Of a DNA stretch of 64,000 bases, positions 63,135-64,000 are shown in pieces. The notes beneath the pieces are model-generated. The model made no database searches. It was not told the DNA's origin and was given only the letters and a program-made list of their open reading frames with translations. The first letter of the stretch is position 1. Each line of letters begins with the position of its first letter. The stretch spans positions 267,944 to 331,943 of the forward strand of contig NZ_LMNW01000001.1 of the NCBI RefSeq assembly GCF_001423125.1. The letters are read 5' to 3'. The translations under genes and the position numbers were made by a program. The DNA comes from Duganella sp. Leaf126. GTDB taxonomy: Bacteria > Pseudomonadota > Gammaproteobacteria > Burkholderiales > Burkholderiaceae_D.

Positions 63135-63890
63135 ATGCCTAACAGTAAAGATTCTGTCCTGACCACCCGCGCGACCGCCGAGTTGCTGGGCGTGGCCGTG
63201 AGCACGGCGCAGCTGTGGATCGAGAATGGTGCGATTCCGTCGTGGAAAACGCCGGGCGGACACCGCCGCGTGCGCCTTTCGGCGGTCAAACGCCTGATGG
63301 AGCAGCGCGGCCTGGCAGCGCCGGCAGCCATGCCGGTCGCGGCGCCGCGCCCTGTGCCAGCGACGGCCAGCCATGCAGAATTCCTGCCTGCCGCCACGGC
63401 TGCCTACCCGGTCTCGCATGACGAAGCCCGGCGCCTGCTGGCGCTGGACGCTACCGGGCTGGTCGATACGCCTGCCGAATCGGTGTTCGACCGCCTGACC
63501 TGGCTGGCCAGCCAGATGACCGACTCGCCGATGGCACTGATCAGTCTGGCGACTGCGGAGCGGCTGTGGTTCAAGTCGCGCGTCGGGGTGGACGCCGTGG
63601 AGACGCCGCGCGACTGGGCGTTTTGCAGCCACGCGATCTTGCAGGATGGCCTGTTCATGGTGGAGGATGCGGCGCGCGATCCGCGCTTCCAGGACAGCCC
63701 GCATGTGACCGGTGCGCCACATATCCGCTTTTATGCCGCCTTCCCGCTGTACGACAACGACCAGCTGCCGCTCGGCACTTTGTGCGTGCTGGACCGCGAA
63801 CCGCGCCGCCTGCGCGATCGCGAAATCCGTGCCCTGCGCGAACTGGCCGATATCGCCTCGGAAGAAATCCAGCGCCGAACGCGCCCCTGA
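63135..63890 (+). CDS. MerR-type helix-turn-helix plus GAF domain regulator
   Basis: A 251-residue protein. Residues about 8-57 are a MerR/excisionase-like DNA-binding domain: TTRATAELLGVAVSTAQLWI, then ENGAIPSWKTPGGHRRVRLS. An Ala/Pro linker (about 60-85) leads to a GAF domain (about 95-245) with LDATGLVDTPAESVFDRLTW, AERLWFKSRVGVDAVETPRD, FCSHAILQDGLFMVEDAARD and FYAAFPLYDNDQLPLGTLCV. The GAF part resembles those of free-methionine-R-sulfoxide-type and phytochrome-like proteins; its ligand is unknown. ATG 63135 follows GAGAGACC. It is divergent from the ABC importer, which may be its target. Confidence 0.85.
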   Translation: MPNSKDSVLTTRATAELLGVAVSTAQLWIENGAIPSWKTPGGHRRVRLSAVKRLMEQRGLAAPAAMPVAAPRPVPATASHAEFLPAATAAYPVSHDEARRLLALDATGLVDTPAESVFDRLTWLASQMTDSPMALISLATAERLWFKSRVGVDAVETPRDWAFCSHAILQDGLFMVEDAARDPRFQDSPHVTGAPHIRFYAAFPLYDNDQLPLGTLCVLDREPRRLRDREIRALRELADIASEEIQRRTRP

Positions 63891-64000
63891 CACCCGATCC
63901 CATGGCATGCCGGCCTCACCTCCGCCAGCATGCCGCAATGCTTAGCACCACGTAGTTCCCGGCGCCGCCCAGAGTTCGCGACTGCCACACCGTTACTCAC
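63891..64000. other. Right end of window, nothing assigned
   Basis: The last 110 bases contain no gene I can support. Short open stretches on the minus strand reach the window edge but show no family similarity. A palindromic GGCATGCC is present near 63904-63911. The following gene, if any, begins outside the window. Confidence 0.5.

Noticed and set aside
1..64000. tRNA, rRNA, insertion sequences, integrases, toxin-antitoxin or defence genes
   Set aside because: All larger gaps were read for tRNA-like TTCGA loops and terminal inverted repeats, and the coding genes were checked for transposase or nuclease families; none was found.

Overview
This is a GC-rich, densely coding piece of a bacterial chromosome. 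The gene content and order point to a betaproteobacterium of the order Burkholderiales, most likely Oxalobacteraceae (Massilia, Duganella or Janthinobacterium group). The pointers are a ctaC-ctaD-ctaG-ctaE oxidase operon with a 34-residue assembly peptide, pyrR-pyrB next to a dihydroorotase-like gene without metal ligands, phoH-ybeY-corC-lnt, glyQ-glyS-gmhB, rfbBACD, and a PEP-CTERM-type surface protein. This placement is inference from gene content; no rRNA or tRNA gene is present to confirm it.

Layout. (1) 1-9233, minus strand: the aa3/caa3-type cytochrome c oxidase region. ctaC, ctaD, the small assembly peptide, ctaG, a DUF2970 gene and ctaE end at a terminator. A short DUF2909 gene sits on the opposite strand, followed by SURF1, a degenerate SCO-like protein, ctaA, ctaB, sco and the first 63 codons of an AI-2E-family permease. 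Together these make, metallate and supply heme A to one terminal oxidase. (2) 9622-17279: a BioC-like methyltransferase, comF, trmL, a LacI-family regulator with an ExuT-like transporter, an MHS-family transporter, and a ChaN lipoprotein with a thioredoxin-like protein. (3) 17545-21317: a PEP-CTERM-like protein, a membrane histidine kinase, a two-gene HDOD unit and a small HTH protein. (4) 21645-31728: phoH-ybeY-corC-lnt, then glyQ-glyS-gmhB-plsC-ygjP and a mini zinc finger. (5) 31740-40298, minus strand: envelope sugar genes (waaC-waaA, a phosphomannomutase/phosphoglucomutase, a WecA-like transferase, rfbBACD). (6) 40439-47586: apaH, then the yqgE-ruvX-pyrR-pyrB-pyrC'-plsC operon and a photolyase. 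(7) 47567-57250, minus strand: a Pil-Chp chemosensory operon (pilG, pilH, pilI, pilJ, and a 1975-residue ChpA kinase). (8) 57317-63890: rubredoxin, thiD, hemL, a two-gene ABC importer without a binding protein, and a divergent HTH-GAF regulator.

Almost everything is housekeeping or well-known accessory content. I found no phage, transposon, CRISPR array, toxin-antitoxin pair, defence island or biosynthetic cluster, and nothing I would call a new system. The parts that deserve a second look are smaller: repeated docking-like motifs and minisatellites inside ChpA, an SCO-like protein that has lost its copper-ligand histidine, a long palindromic repeat that supplies the 3' end of a LacI-family gene, paired inverted repeats in front of two regulators, an orphan ABC importer, and a few very short conserved-looking proteins.

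Many neighbouring genes overlap by the four bases ATGA or by TGATG (ctaB/sco, chaN/thioredoxin, rfbB/A/C/D, ruvX/pyrR, pyrB/pyrC', pyrC'/plsC, ctaG/DUF2970), which suggests translational coupling. High GC at third codon positions creates very long open frames opposite real genes; these were ignored.
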